A DNA stretch of 64,000 bases, taken from contig CP154956.1 in assembly GCA_039621445.1 (NCBI GenBank), positions 10,105,443 through 10,169,442 on the forward strand, in the 5' to 3' direction. Position 1 is the stretch's first letter, and every line of letters starts with the position of its first letter. The notes beneath the pieces are model-generated. The model searched no databases, was not told the DNA's origin, and worked only from the letters and a program-made list of their open reading frames with translations. Below are positions 18,876 through 31,900 of this stretch, one piece after another. Origin of the DNA: Euglena gracilis (taxonomy: Eukaryota; Euglenida; Euglenophyceae; Euglenales). Both the position numbers and the translations under genes were made by a program.

Positions 18876-21504
18876 TCACAACAGCGTGAGCCAATTGCCA
18901 TCGAACGCCCTCGCTCCAAACAGTCCAACTCCCATGCATCCTTTCGCAGGATGAGGCCCCCCATCCCCCTTTGACTGGGTGGGCTCTGCTGTCCATTTTT
19001 GATCATACGGTTAAGCCGTGTATTTAGGATCATACTATTTGCAAGGCCAAGTTTACCTCTCAGAAAAAATTTCATCTTCCCCCCAGTAAAATTCTTTCCA
19101 CCCGATTTGGTAAATGCATTTGGCAGCATTAAACGTTAACTACTCCCCCCCAGGGATCCCAGTAACCCCCCGCCCCCCAAATAACTTTGCGCCCCCTCCG
19201 ATTTTAGTGGACTCTTTTTTTGGGTGCCTCCCACCCCCTGCAGAGTTATTTGGGCAGTACCCAAAACCATTGATGGACCGATCATTTTTCCTAAAAGCTA
19301 TTTTGGTGCCAAATGATGTTTTTATTGATAATCTTAACATAATTTGATGCTTCTATTCATCGGAGAAGAATACATTGTGCCATTTTTGATTGATTGATTT
19401 GATGATATTTTTTTTGTGCTTAACACCTGATTCCAAAGAGATGCATCATTGATCGCGTTGTCCCTTGTGAAGGTGGGCAAACTTGACTGGATGGGAGGTC
19501 GTGCAAAATTGCACCACCCAGCATTTTCCCCCCACCCCGCGACCCGCGACCATTGACGGGTGTGGGGACGGGGTGAGGGTTTGGGGGGGTTTCCAAACGA
19601 GAAAGGGCAGAAACGGAAGAAACTTTGGCGGCGGCTGCCCCCAGACCTCCCTGCCACCCCACTGACCCTCAGCCTCCTCCTCCTTTTTTTTGACTTCATT
19701 TCATTTTCATGTTTGATGACCCCCCCCCCTGAAGAACGGTCCCAAAGTCCTTGAAGAATTTTCGGTCGTGCCGGGGGGGGGGGTGCTGGGAGTGAGGAGG
19801 CCTCACTCCCAGCACCAAATAACAGTCACAGGACCCCAACACAGAAAGTATATCCCACAGCGATTCCGAAAATGCAGAAGAGACCAGGAAACATTTTTTT
19901 CCAGGTCCCCCACTCACCCCCCCCACAGTTCCCCCCACCCCCAACCCTCACTCAGGCCAGTAGGGCATTCCCCCCTGCAAAGTTAATTTGCATGCAAAGC
20001 TTTGGGGCAGTAGAAAGTTATTTACAGTGCGGCTAAAAATTACGGAAGACAGAAATTTTGGCAAAATACCCAAATTTTGCCATAAAATTTTTTTCTCGTA
20101 ATTTTCTCACTCCGTCGGTTTCCGACGCCCTCTTGGGAAGCTGCAAGCACAATGCTGGGACGGCCATGCTTTGACTCCTCAGAGTCAACGAGGACACACT
20201 GTGTCTTCATGGTCAGCGAACACATTTACGGGCTGTTTGTGTGCTACATTCACAAGGATGTCTGGGCTCAGCACGAAGGGATGTTTTGAGGCAGTCGTTT
20301 CTTCAGCAAATAAAAAAAAAAACTCTGCTGTCACAGCACATTCAATGAAAAATCCATAGAGAAAAATGACCTCCTTCATCGCCCATCCCCAAAAGGGCAA
20401 AAAAATGCGTTTTGCGACGTTTTATTTTTGGACCCCGTTCAAGTCCTAGGTTGCTCTTTTCTGTCTTGAGAAATATAAAAAAGTATCCCGTCCCTCATGG
20501 ACCGCCCTGCTTTGAGGACATCAATCATAGGGACAGCGGAAGGGACATCCCCCCACAGAGCACGTGGAATGCCCGTTGCGTGCCATGAACGCACCACTGA
20601 AGGGGGGTAAAGTGATCCAAAGTTGTAAGCGGCAACGAGATCAGTTCCAACGTTTTATTGAGGTTCGATCACTAAGCAGAACCATAATCTGAATTACACC
20701 TGCATTCATGAATACATTGTTTAAATTCATGGCTAAAGAGGAGAAAAAGGAAAACTAAAAATTCCATCTTTTAATAAGCAGAGGGAAGAAAGATTTTTTT
20801 TGGAAAAAACCAGATTTTGCCAAAATTGATTTTTCCAAAATAAAAAAATTTGCCAAATTTTTTTTTCTCGTAATTTTTTTTGCCGTAATTTTTGTCTTCC
20901 GTAATTTTGTTTTTTTGTCTTCCGTAAATCCTGACAAATCCCGACAACTCCTGATAAATCCCAAAAAGACCGCAATTTTTTTTTGCGGACAGAAATGTCA
21001 CCAAAAGAAGGATGTTCCACCGGGAAAATGTTCCCCCTGCCGTTTGTCCACCCCCCCCCCCCCGCCCGAGATGAGCATCGAAGAAGGACACCCTTTGGCC
21101 AGGATACGAACATCAGTGGTGGTATTGCATGCAGTCCAAAGAGCTGCTGCGGGGAGGAGTATTTTAGATTTTAAAAATTTCAGGTTTTTATTTGTGCCCC
21201 AAATGAGTCCCGAGTCCCACACTCCAGACAAAGAAGTTATGACAAACTTTACATTGACAAGGTTCAACCACACATGTAACTCACAACATTTACCACAAAT
21301 CAACCTCTTTGGACTGAGGTGGCCAGAACCCACCTCCAGTGTCCAAAGCCAGCAAATCCCAACCAGTTTTGACAACTCACAAAAAATCTTAACAATCGAC
21401 CAATGCCGACAAATCCTGACAAAAGTCCCCAAAAGACTAAGTGTCTGGAGTCGCTTTCCCACGGGGGGAGTCCTGGACAAATGTGTATGGAAAGCCAACT
21501 CAGG

Positions 21505-21740
21505 GTACCGGGTTGGGGTTTTGGTTGGGGATATGGTTAGGGTTGGGGTTGGGAACGGGGTTATGGTTACCCTAAATATGCCCCAAATTGATGGAATTCC
21601 AGTCTAACTTCGGCCTATGGAACAAATTCAAATTTCGCTAAACCGACTTAGCTTGGCCAAACGGACAAACAACTTAGCCCTAACCCTGACAATTTCATAG
21701 CAACAATGGTAACACTAACCCTGCCCCGAAGAATAACAGA
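21505..21740. repeat. Degenerate telomere-like fold-back relic
   Basis: GGTTGGGG and GGTTAGGGTTGGGG on the left, TAGCCCTAACCCTGAC and ACTAACCCTGCCC on the right, about 130 bases apart. Likely a decayed relative of the elements at 16.4 and 53.3 kb. Confidence 0.5.
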
Positions 21741-21944
21741 ATTCCCCCCCCCCCAAAACCGACAACGAAACCCCCACCAGGGTGCCCCATTGGACTCTCC
21801 CCAAGGACTGAATGCATTCTGTGCGGTTTCGTCGCAAAATCAAAAAAAATTCCGAAGCCTTCATGGCTTTTGTGTCGGAGGGTCTACCTGTGCCGGAGGG
21901 CCTGCTTGCTGGACGATGGGCCTACCTGTGCCTCGCTGCGGAAG

Positions 21945-22107
21945 GATGCCCGCGAAATCTTTCACCGCTGGAGCTTCCGTCCCCGCGGGTGGCCCAGTGG
22001 CCGGAGACCCCAGGCCGACCCCTCGTGATGGTGGCCCCGCCGATGTCGTGCGTGCGCTTCAACTGACAGCGGTCATTCGGGCACGGAACCAGCAAGCCGC
22101 TGCTTCC
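21945..22107 (+). CDS. Candidate Ala/Pro-rich exon
   Basis: A GC-rich island in AT-richer sequence. One frame gives MPAKSFTAGASVPAGGPVAG then DPRPTPRDGG and PADVVRALQLTAVIRARNQQ, ending at a stop at about 22108. A second frame (LSPLELPSPRVAQWPETPG) is also open. It resembles the low-complexity linkers at 24.7 and 27.1 kb and could be part of a disordered N-terminal region of the OTU protein. Frame and limits are uncertain. Confidence 0.3.
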
Positions 22108-22662
22108 TAACATGATGTGCAAATAGCGTTTCAACATTTTTTTTTGCAAACAGGGTTAGTTATACTCACCGACCTGTAGTTCCTGCGTCCATGACGATGT
22201 TTATTTCACAGGTGTAAGTGACATGCAATATGATGTGATTTGTAATATCAAACTGCGAAGGAAAATCACCATCAATGTAAACTATCGCGGAGATAACGTA
22301 TTTTGAAAGCAAAGATTATGTATTTTAAAAAGCAAATTCACTTTGAAAATGATTCGAAATCAACTGACATGCCAAAAAACACCATTTCCTCATTTTTGAG
22401 CATTTTTTGAATTGTAGCAGAATTCCTTTTGGTATGTTCTCATCCTTCAAGATGCCAACAAATCGAACGCTGCCGCAGCTCCAGAAGGCTGTGAACTCGG
22501 AAAGCACATTCAGTGGATGAAAGCAGGATTAATTTATGGGTTGGACCGGGAGGAGGGAGGAGGGGAGAGGGGTAGGGTGGGTGGGTCCACTGGAGGAGGT
22601 GTGTCCCCTGGGGAGGTGCTGGGCGGAGTGGATCACGTGGAGGGGGGTTCCTCTACCGGGGG

Positions 22663-22850
22663 GGGGGAATTGGAGGCCGAAAAAATTGATTGGGAAGAAT
22701 TGACGTACAGAAATCCTGCCCAATTTTTCCAGGCCGTTTTTGAAAATCCTGCCATTTTTTTTCCCGGGCCGTTTTCAGGTTTAGGACCAATTTTTGGGCT
22801 TCCATTTTTGTCGGTTCTACTTTTATCTAGCCCCAATCCCCCCCCCCCCC
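22663..22850. repeat. Dispersed repeat with GCCGAAAAAATTGATTGGGA, copy 1
   Basis: Shares GTACAGAAATCCTGCC, GGGCCGTTTTCAGGTTT and GTCGGTTCTA with 40673–40920. Both copies follow a poly-G run and end at a poly-C/CCGG. Confidence 0.8.
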
Positions 22851-23042
22851 GGCACTTTCAAAGCGAAGCGCAAACCGAATTTTTTGGAGCCTCACACTTG
22901 ACCACCCCAAAGTGGGTTCCCAGACCTTCCCTGGGGGGTATGGGTACCCCTTGCCCTCTCCCCCTTCCTTGAACTAAAAAAAAAACGCAACCACAGTTCC
23001 GGATGGCCGTGAACTCGGAAAACAACTGTGCTGGGTGGAAGC

Positions 23043-23123
23043 CCACGCACCAGCCAGTGTCCCCCCGCCGGCCGCGGCAGGCGACGGGCAGCAAGGAGCG
23101 CCGCGCCAGCGGCACCGTAATGG
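23043..23123 (+). CDS. Possible short basic exon
   Basis: A GC-rich island after CGCACCAG reads PVSPRRPRQATGSKERRASG then TVMG. It is basic and Ser-rich. No clear donor or family is seen. It is kept as a weak candidate because composition changes sharply at both edges. Confidence 0.2.
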
Positions 23124-23129
23124 GCACTG

Positions 23130-24620
23130 CCCCTGATCAGTGGCCTCCCCCCACTCTTGCGTCCCCCAGCGTCTCCAAGCTGAAACCCAATGAAAACATC
23201 AGTGATTTGGGAGAGGCTCGCCGCAATTTGTTGATCTGGTGTCCACAGGTCCAGCTTGTGCGAATTCGTGCTGGTGTCTGGTCTGTAAAATTAAATATAT
23301 GGACAACAAAACAATAAAAAAAACAAAAAAACGAGACTCCATCAGGATGACCAGGAAAGAAATGGGGGAGAAAACCAATGAACACATCAGGGAAGCAGAA
23401 TAGCTGCCAATTAACAATCATTATGATCATTCCAATTCACACCGCCATCCTGAATGAAAATTGAAACAAGTGGCTGAGCGCCAAAGATGACAGCCACACC
23501 ACACCATCTGAACCTTTCCATATTGTTGAACCAGCATCTCCCGATCCGACCCCCTAGGGGGGGGGCAGGGCACAGGGCCAAAAGTGCCCTAGCACAGACC
23601 CCGGCGCCGAAGGCGCCAGGGAGCCAGAAATGGCCTATTTTCAAAGGATTGTGCGTGGGCGCAGGCCGAAATCCGACCCCCGGGGGGGGGGGTAGTGCCT
23701 GCCTGGGCAGGCACCCCAAGGCACTCCGGACCCCCCCTCCATCCCAGGGTTGGTAAAAAACTGTCACAACGTTGTGCTCTGCAAGTCAACAAAGCATACC
23801 ATCTGCGATTGCGCCCACATTCCCCTGCCTTTTGGATCAATTCAATTGACTTCACAACCCCCCCCCCCCCCCAGGTGTGCCGGGCCAACAGATTGCATGC
23901 GGAAGATCTCAGTCGGACAGTTGGGTTTAACCTAATTCCATTGATTTGAGCCATTTTGTCCGGGTGCCAGAGTGATGGACCCTCCCGGGGGTGTCGGAAA
24001 CGGGGGACTGGTGTTTGAAAAGTGACTGACTCATTTTTTAAAAGTGGGACGGGACCTCCCCCTTCCCGTGGGCAATGGTATGGTCCCACCCTGGGGGGAG
24101 GTCTGGCGTTGGGCTGTGCGCTTTCGCCCTGATAAGTGTCACACTCCTAGGGGTCCGAATCTTTGGTCCGATAATGTGTGCACCTGCGCACTTAAATGGG
24201 GGGGGTTAGGGCAGTCAGTTGCTTAAGCACTGGCCGACCCCCCCCCCTCGGGTGATTGACTGGTTTTTTTCAGAGTGACTGACTGGTTTTGGCCCCCCCC
24301 CCCGGGGTCAGCCAGGGCCAGCGCCAGGACTAAAACCAGAAGCCAAAGTGCATCTAAGGGGGGGTTGGCCAGGCGTGGGCAAAAGTGGTTTGAGTTGCCC
24401 CGGCGCCAAAGGCACCTGGGGTATTTTTTGGCCTAAGATGACCTAGAGTGACTGGAAAGTGGCCGGGTTTTTTTTTTGAGTGGTCGACCCCCCCCCCCCC
24501 CCCCCGGGGTAGTGCCTGACTGGTTTCCCGAAAAAAGTGACTGACTGGTTTTTCGAAGAGTGGAGTGACCCCCCCTCCCGGGAGTCGGTTAAAAAAAATT
24601 GTATGGCTGGGGGTGTCCCG
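23130..24620. other. Repeat-rich, no supported exon
   Basis: Contains a GGCGCCGAAGGCGCC hairpin (23602–23616), GTGACTGACTGGTTTTT repeats at 24015–24045, 24245–24290 and 24490–24580, poly-C and poly-G runs, and a CCGAATCTTTGGTCCGATAA block at 24153–24212. Confidence 0.5.
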
Positions 24621-24633
24621 CGGTCTTAAATAG

Positions 24634-24896
24634 AAGTCTGGCGTGATCCTCGGGGTTGGATTCGTTGTGAAGGACCACACCCCACATTCTCAAACACAAC
24701 TGGGGCCCCTGCCTCCACGATCACTGCGGCCACGGATGCCCGCCCAGCTGCCACGGCCTCAAAGCCAATTCAGGTCCCTGCGGTCGCCCAGCAGAAAGGC
24801 GCCGACGCCGTCCCGAGGCGGCGGCCAGGCAGGGCGTCAGAGGGGGCCAGTGCACCACAGGCCGCACCGCAGCAGCCACGCCGCGCAGCAAGCCTC

Positions 24897-24898
<2 letters not shown>
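24634..24898 (+). CDS. Candidate Ala/Pro linker exon ending at a GT microsatellite
   Basis: Reads TTGAPASTITAATDARPAAT, ASKPIQVPAVAQQKGADA, VPRRRPGRASEGASAPQ and AAPQQPRRAASLR. This is typical of a disordered Ala/Pro/Gln linker. The donor is AG|GTGTGTGT, and the intron then runs straight into 79 bases of GT repeat. The left edge may use AG in the repeat motif TCTTAAATAGAAGTCTG at 24622–24640. It probably belongs to the OTU gene. Confidence 0.45.

Positions 24899-24977
<79 letters not shown>
24899..24977 (+). repeat. (GT)n microsatellite at a 5' splice site
   Basis: About 39 perfect GT units beginning at the likely donor of the Ala/Pro exon. Followed by irregular TG-rich sequence to 25050. 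Confidence 0.95.
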
Positions 24978-24978
<1 letters not shown>

Positions 24979-25050
24979 CGTTGTTGTGTTTGTTCATGCT
25001 GTGCTGTGCACATGTGCGCACACGTGTGTGTTTGTGTGCGCGTGTGTCTC

Positions 25051-26793
25051 ACATGTTTCTGAAAGAAAAGTTGTTTTGATCTCTCAACTTTCATCCGTAA
25101 CTTAATCCCCCCAATAACACCCTCCTGGGGCATTATTTTTTCGCCTGAAGTCACTGCCGGAGGGAGTATATTTTCTGGGGTTTTATTTTTTCAATTTATT
25201 TTTTCAAATTTTGAAATCCATGAGACCCAAAAACCACACCAAAAACCACCATTCTGGTCATTTTTTGCACTTTTTCCAAGAAATTGGCATTTTTGGAGAC
25301 GAGATGGTCCAGAAACCCCCCTTTTTGGTCATTTTGTTGTGGTGGGTTCTGCTTTTCAACCACATTTTTCGGGCGAAAATTGAGGTTGGTTGCCCAATAT
25401 TGGGAGGGGGGGGGGCTGATTTTTTCATTTTTTTTTTTCAGTTGAAGCCGGACCCCAAAGGGCAGAATGGGAATCGGCCGAACAGCCAGAGTGGTAGGTG
25501 CGACCCCCCCCCCCCCTGCATGGTGGGTGGGGGGGTCCACCCACCCCACCCCACCCCACCCCACCATCTCTTCCCATATTTCCGGGAGCACCAATTTTTG
25601 GACCCCAAATTTTTTTCCAGCATTTTGGGACCGATATAGGAGGTCCCCCCATAACCCCCCCCCCCAAACCCCATTTTTTCACACCTTCCAAAATTTCAAC
25701 ATTTTCTCAAAATTTTGATTTTGAGAGGTCTTTGAGGCAAAAATATTTTTAAAAATTAAAAAAATTCCAAGAGAAAAAATGTCAGTAAAATTTGACTGTG
25801 CCAAAATTTGGTCCAATTTTTTTTGACCTGCATTTTTTTTTCACCCCCCTCCTAAAAGCCACCAATTTTTAAACCTGAAATTTTTGAGTTTTTTTTTTGG
25901 GAAAAATGTGGTTTTCCATCAAAAAATCATGTATTTTGGGTTCATTTTTCAAAAAAATTTCCTTGGCCATCATCCCTGTTTTCCCAAAATTGGTGAAAAT
26001 ACTGTGGTGGGTGGAGGGGTCGACCCCCCCACCAGGCCTTCCCATTCTACCCTACCAAGGGGGGTTATTGTTCGGGGGGGGGGGTATTGTTTGGAGGGGG
26101 GTTTATATAGTGCCCAAAGTGCCAACCCTAGCTTAACCCCAAGTTGGCATCAGTTTGGGGCGTGAAACACTTGCCCCTACATTTGTACCACCAGTTTATT
26201 TTGGTTTGTTAAACGGTCGATGCAGACCGATGCCATGAAAAGTTCGATCTGGCTTTCTTCTTCACAGGAGAACTGCGCGGACACTTTCATCGTTCAGGTA
26301 TGAATTCAGCCATGTGCCACCAAGCTCACGCATGGGAGGCCTTCTTCTTCATTTTCTATGCCAGCCACAATACTCAACCAACCTGATGTCATTGGTAGTG
26401 TCAGGTTGCTGCATCCAAAAGATGATTAATTATTCTCAAATCCCTTCGCGCCCGATGTCCGGTTTCGCAAGTTTTGAGGTACGTTGCTTCATCCAAAAAA
26501 ATTTTGGCCCCCAAAACCACCCAAAAGCCATGATTCCGGAATGGGTCCTGGGTTGCGCAATTGCGCAAGGCAAGTCCACTTCTATGAGCCAAGTGCGAAG
26601 TAGACCGCCTTTAAAATTCAAGCAGAGCCATGATTGCATACCACTTTTTCATCACGGAATGTGTTGCTTGCTGGAAAATTCCCTCTGATGCTCTCCCTTC
26701 CATGCAAGCTTGCATGGAAGGGGTCGCACAAACATCACCACAATTGTTCGTCCATTTTTTATTTGAAACTCAGAAGCTGTTTGTTGGAATGCA

Positions 26794-26794
<1 letters not shown>
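25051..26794. other. No gene seen; GGGTGGG and T-run blocks
   Basis: CCACCCCACCCCACCCC at 25540–25562, C runs, and T/A-rich sequence. GGGGTTATTGTTCGGGGGG repeated at 26060–26100. Confidence 0.5.

Positions 26795-26888
<94 letters not shown>
26795..26888. repeat. (GA)n microsatellite
   Basis: About 45 GA units ending in GAGGAGGAGAG. Purine tract on +. Confidence 0.95.
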
Positions 26889-26890
<2 letters not shown>

Positions 26891-27074
26891 GAGAGATGCA
26901 ATGTGTCATGTGTTTTATGATTTCTTGTGTTTGTGACACGTGCGTGACGTGTGTGATGTGTGTGTATGTGTGTGTGTGTGTGTGTGACATGTCACCCACA
27001 AGAGGGGATGTTTGTCCTCTTTTATGGAATTATCCCAATGGAAGTGGGGAGGGGCACGTCCTGCCTTTCCGCAG

Positions 27075-27245
27075 CCGCATCGCAGACCGCTTCCGCCGCT
27101 CCACCGACGGGCGCCGAACTCGCAGTCGGTCCCGTGATGCGGGGCGCCGGGCCACCAGCCCAAGCAGTGCCCCCGTCCAGACCAGGGACTGTTGGGCTCC
27201 GCGGTCGATTGAACATATCATAATGCCCATGTCCAGTGACTGCCC
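27075..27245 (+). CDS. Candidate exon, RS-rich or Ala/Pro-rich depending on frame
   Basis: Acceptor CTGCCTTTCCGCAG at 27074. The frame continuing from the 24.9 kb exon gives RIADRFRRSTDGRRTRSRSR then DAGRRATSPSSAPVQTRDCW. Another frame gives ASAAPPTGAELAVGPVMRG and then GAGPPAQAVPPSRPGTVG. Both are open. The composition shift and acceptor support an exon, but the frame is not settled. Confidence 0.4.
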
Positions 27246-28866
27246 TGATCAGAGGCAGAACAAGGAAGGTCACACCTCCCTCACTGGCGGCGCTGGGTCT
27301 GGGGGCTTATGGGGGGGGGACTTTTAACCCCCTGGGGGATAGAACAAAAAGGAACTTAAAAAGCCAAAATTGAAACTTCGAAAAAATGTTGCGAAACTGT
27401 GTGGTGGAGACGTTGCTTTTGTGGTTGCCCACCCATCTGAGGCTGAAAGGCTTGGATTTCAGGCAGGAAGCAAGTAGCTGGCAACCACCAGGGGCCCCGG
27501 GGGGGGGGTCATCTTCCAAGGGTGAAAAGCCATTTTCTGGGAAGAAGCTAACTGGAGACAGTGCTGACTGGTCTGGTTTTGGGGTGGGCACCACGCCCCG
27601 CAACGCCGAAGGTGCCGTGAGCCAGAAAATGGCTGTTTTCAATGGGTAAAAATTTCCTTGTTGCAAAGCGCTGGACTTCCTTGAGCTCCAATTTTCACAA
27701 AATTGGATATTTTGCCCCCTCCCCATGCCAGACCGATCTTCTTTTGCCCACCCCTCAATTTTCCCACACGGTGTGATCTTGTGCCCAAGTCAAGCCACCC
27801 ACAACAGTCCGATTTTCAAACACACGAAAGCTTCACACTCTGTTTTAAAAGCAACTGGGGGTGGGGGTCTTTTTTTTGTTAGCCATTTTCGTGCTGAATT
27901 TTGCATGGCCCCTGACCGCAACCGGTTCCGTGCGGGTCAGCTCGCCCCCACGGGCTTCTGAGGTATGCTACCGAAGCATCTGTCCTTTCTCCCATGTACC
28001 TTGTCCCATGTACCTTGTCCTTTCTCCCTTTCTCCCATCTACCTTGTCTCTTCTGTGCTAATTTGAGTGTTTAAACAATGTGCTCGAGAAGACACCCGCC
28101 TTGCAATGTCTGCACTTTGAAACATCCCAAACTTATTTTGGAATTTTGCTTTTTTAAAAAAAAAGCAAGGTTCAGCAGAACCTGTCATCCCAAGAATGTC
28201 CACAATATTACTCCCTTCCTTTTTCTTGGAGAAGGACCTTTTTTCCTTACTGATCATTTTTTTGGCAATTTTGATTTCCCAAATCCAGGTCCACCCCTTT
28301 TCACGCCCAGTTCCAACCGACCCCCAGAAGCTGGGTCCCCCCCCCCCAGGCAAGCTGTCCTGCCAGAAGTGTGCCCTGACAGACATTTAAGTGCGTATGC
28401 TTAAGCAATCAACCCTGCGATGGTGCAAGGTTATGCTTCAAGGTTGCCCCTGGTTCTTAACTGTTTTCAGATTCATGGCCGCTTTCAGCTCATTTTTGGG
28501 CTGCGTTTTTTGGATGAAAACAAATATCTCAAAGCTCGTGAAGAAAACGGCCCTCAAGGATGACATTCGAACGTTCCAAATGAAACTGCGAGGACAGCAT
28601 TTGAGAATTTCGGAAATGCAGCCTGTGATTACCCGGAATTTGTGTTCTTCTTGCGTGTCATTGTTTTGTTCGCCTTTCCATTTTTATTTTTAGAATCGTT
28701 TATTTTTAGAATTTTTAGAAGCAAGACCATGTTCTGGGACATAAAGGGGTGTGAATGATCCCTTGGAAGGTGTGCCGTGTTGCGACAAACCATTTTGCGT
28801 GGACGAAACTTTTTTTTCGTTCTCTCCACGGCCTCCTTGCGCAAATGTTCGCCCCCCCCCCTGCAG

Positions 28867-28911
28867 GGCACCCCCGCTCCTCTGGACATCGCGGCTTCTC
28901 AGCCGCCCAGC
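28867..28911 (+). CDS. Candidate 45-nt exon
   Basis: CCCCCCCCTGCAG at 28866 and GTGGCAGT at 28912 bracket exactly 15 codons: GTPAPLDIAASQPPS. A symmetric phase 0 exon with linker-like content, in the OTU gene region. Confidence 0.35.
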
Positions 28912-31900
28912 GTGGCAGTGGATCCGTGTGCCTGCCCCCCCCCCTGTTGACAGCTTTGGTGTGGTTTCATGTTCCCCCCGCATATGCAATCATACGGAAC
29001 CAGGTACCCCCAGAACTAACGAACCCCTTGCCCAATAAACAGGGAGTGTCCAGATCGTCACCCATACACAGCAGTGCAGATGACCATACAACCCATGCCC
29101 AATGAACGTCCTCTGTCTGGAATGTCTAGACAGTCACTTTAGGGCTCATTGGACTTGGAGGGACCCCCCGCATAGTTTTTTTGTGCCATCCAAGTTCTCA
29201 CCCTTGAGAAACTCTTACCCCTCCGTGCTTCCTGAATTGCAGGCAACAACTGCTCGAGGTGGGGGGATGGCTAGCCCCCCCATTTAAGTGCACATTATCG
29301 GACCGAAGATTCGGACCCTTGGGGGTACCCCAAAATGACATATTTTGCCATTTTCTGTGTCCATGCACTTTGATGCATTCAGTCGATGCTAATTTCGATG
29401 CATTTTTTTGTCAAAAATCGTGTCGTGGGGGTATTTTGGGGGCCATTTTTTGGGTTTCTTATTTTGGCGAACAATTCTCTGGCTTATCACACCCCCTGCA
29501 TTACCCCCACGGGGCATATCAGTGGAGGGGGGACTTTACCATATACAACGTCCTCCGTGTCCCCCCCCCCCCCAACAGGCCTTCCTGTATTTCCAGGCCG
29601 CCGATTTTTTTAGGTCAAAATTTTGGTTTGGCATGAAAAGAGTTTTTCCTTGCGCGGTGATGTGGTGGGTGGGTGGTCAACCCCCCCATCTTCCGGGTAG
29701 GAGGTCCAACCCCTCCCACCACGTCTTCCCGTACAGCCATGCACACACCACATGACAAGCAGCAGAGCTGAGATGACGACTCATGGATTGCCCGTGGACA
29801 ACCACCGAGTCTCTGTGGTCCTCCATCACAACATGTCATCCTACTTGAGCACATAGTCACTCCACGGCCAGCCCCTGTGCCCGTTTCCTCGCAGGGACAA
29901 CACCGGAAGCCAAGAAGACGCCTCTGCCTCGGTGTGTGCTTGAATTCAACTTCCTTCGTTCTTGTGTCCGTTCCAAATGTGTACATCCCACGCCCCCCCC
30001 CCCCTCATAACCTCTGAGACACAATGCCTTGGATATCAAATTGCAGCCTGGAGCTGTGTGTTTTTATAGTCTGATTTTCCTCTTATTAACCCTGACCCTG
30101 AATCAGTATCACCCTTACACCAAATCTAATGCCAACTACGAATGTCCTTATCCCCCCCGACCCTCAACCCCCCCAAATAGGACCGCCCCAGAAGAGTGAG
30201 ACCCCCCCCCCCAAAATGAGACCCCCTGTGGCGAAAGAGTGAAAAAAGGCCAAAATATAACATCCAATTTAAGACCCCCCTTGACGGTGAAAATTTGTTG
30301 AAAAATTCACCAAAAACCCAAATCAAAGTCACAAAAACGATGAAAATTTTGAAATTTTGGGTTTTTTTTTGAGAATGGCTTTTCCCCCCAAAAAATTCAA
30401 ATGCAATTCCCATTTTATACCAATTTACCTGCATAACGAAGCGGTAAAGGAAATATGGTAATTTTTTGGAAACCTGAAAAAATGATTTTTTTCGAACAAA
30501 AAACCCAGCAACCCCCATGTTTCCATACGACCCGGGTCTGATTTGAGGGACCATCACCCATCCACCCAAAACGTCAAAAAAATGTGTTTTTTGACTGCAT
30601 AAATTTCGACACCATTTTAGCCCCGGACCGATCGTTGGCCAGCCCTTAGGCATAAGGGCGCTTAGGGGGGAAAAAGCCCCATATACCGTCCACCCTTCAG
30701 GGAGGATGATGGACATTGAGGGGGCAGTTGGTGAATGCTCAGTTGTTAAATACTGCACGAGACACAGGGTGAGCATATAGAAGAAGTGTTATTTTGGAGC
30801 ATAGATTCACTCCTCCCGTGTGACCATACCCCGGGGGGCTGGGGGGCAAGTAGAATCTCCGGGGAGGGGGTAGCATCTCCCGCGTCCGACATTCCCCCGT
30901 TTTCGGTCCTGCGGGGCCCGGAATGGCGCCGGATCCGGGAACTGGGTCGGATCTGGGAGATTTCGCATTTTACCCCCGCCCAAATTTAAAGCCCCCCCCA
31001 TGGCGTTTGGTTTTGCCGCCCAAATATAAAGCCACCACGGGGGTGGGTGGGTTTTCAAGACTGGGTGGGTGGGTTGGTTTTCAAGACTGGGTGGGTCCAG
31101 AGGCCCCCAGGGTGCGCCATTGTTCAGATTTTGGAAAGAGCTCGTCAAGGGGGTTCGGCCGATTTTGGCTGGATATTGGGTGGGTGGGTGGGTGGTTGAC
31201 CCCCCCCCCCCTGACCGGGGGTGGTCGTATGCACCCCTGACCTCTGACCTGCACCTCCAACCCGGGGGGGGGGGGTCGGTATATATTGGTGGTCGTTGGG
31301 CACGGGGGTGGGTGGGCAGTGACCTCGGAGGGGGGCACTTTCTTCCCAGGCCCAAACCCACCCACCCACCCTTTTTTTGGAAAATCACCCACCTACGACC
31401 TCGGGGGGTTCAGGTCAGGGGGTGCAAATCCCCCCCCCCCCGGTTGGGGTTGTAGGAACCTAGTTGGTGGGCAAGGGGGGGGGCAGTACGTTAATCTATG
31501 TGTTGGAACTATCCATGTGTTGAGTGTATTTTGAGTGTGTTTGGTATTTTGTATTTTGTATTTTTATGTTGAGTGTATTTTGTGTATTTGTTGATCTATG
31601 TTTTGAGTGGAAGGCATGCAAAATATATCAAGTCAAGTTGAAATCTCAACTGTTGCTCGATGGGATGGGACAGGCGATTGAAGGGAAAGTTCAATGTGAC
31701 AAAAAGCCAACAATCTTGCCTTCTTCAGGATTCATGTGGATTGGAGCCATTTGTTCATTGTTTTTATGTCACAGCCAAAAATTCGTCATGGAGCCCGAAT
31801 GCAAATGATACATAAGGGAGCCGGGGTGTGTGCAATATCCCATGATCCTCCAGAACAACAACAAGGCAGGGGGAGTCGTGACTCTTTGAGTGAAGCTCGC

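Larger units (their letters stand above)
18293..21944. other. Candidate OTU-gene intron, repeats only
   Basis: CTT repeat at 18435–18480, C runs, an inverted GGGAGTGAGGAGGCCTCACTCCC palindrome core near 19787–19812, and T/A-rich sequence. No conserved exon found in either strand. Confidence 0.4.
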
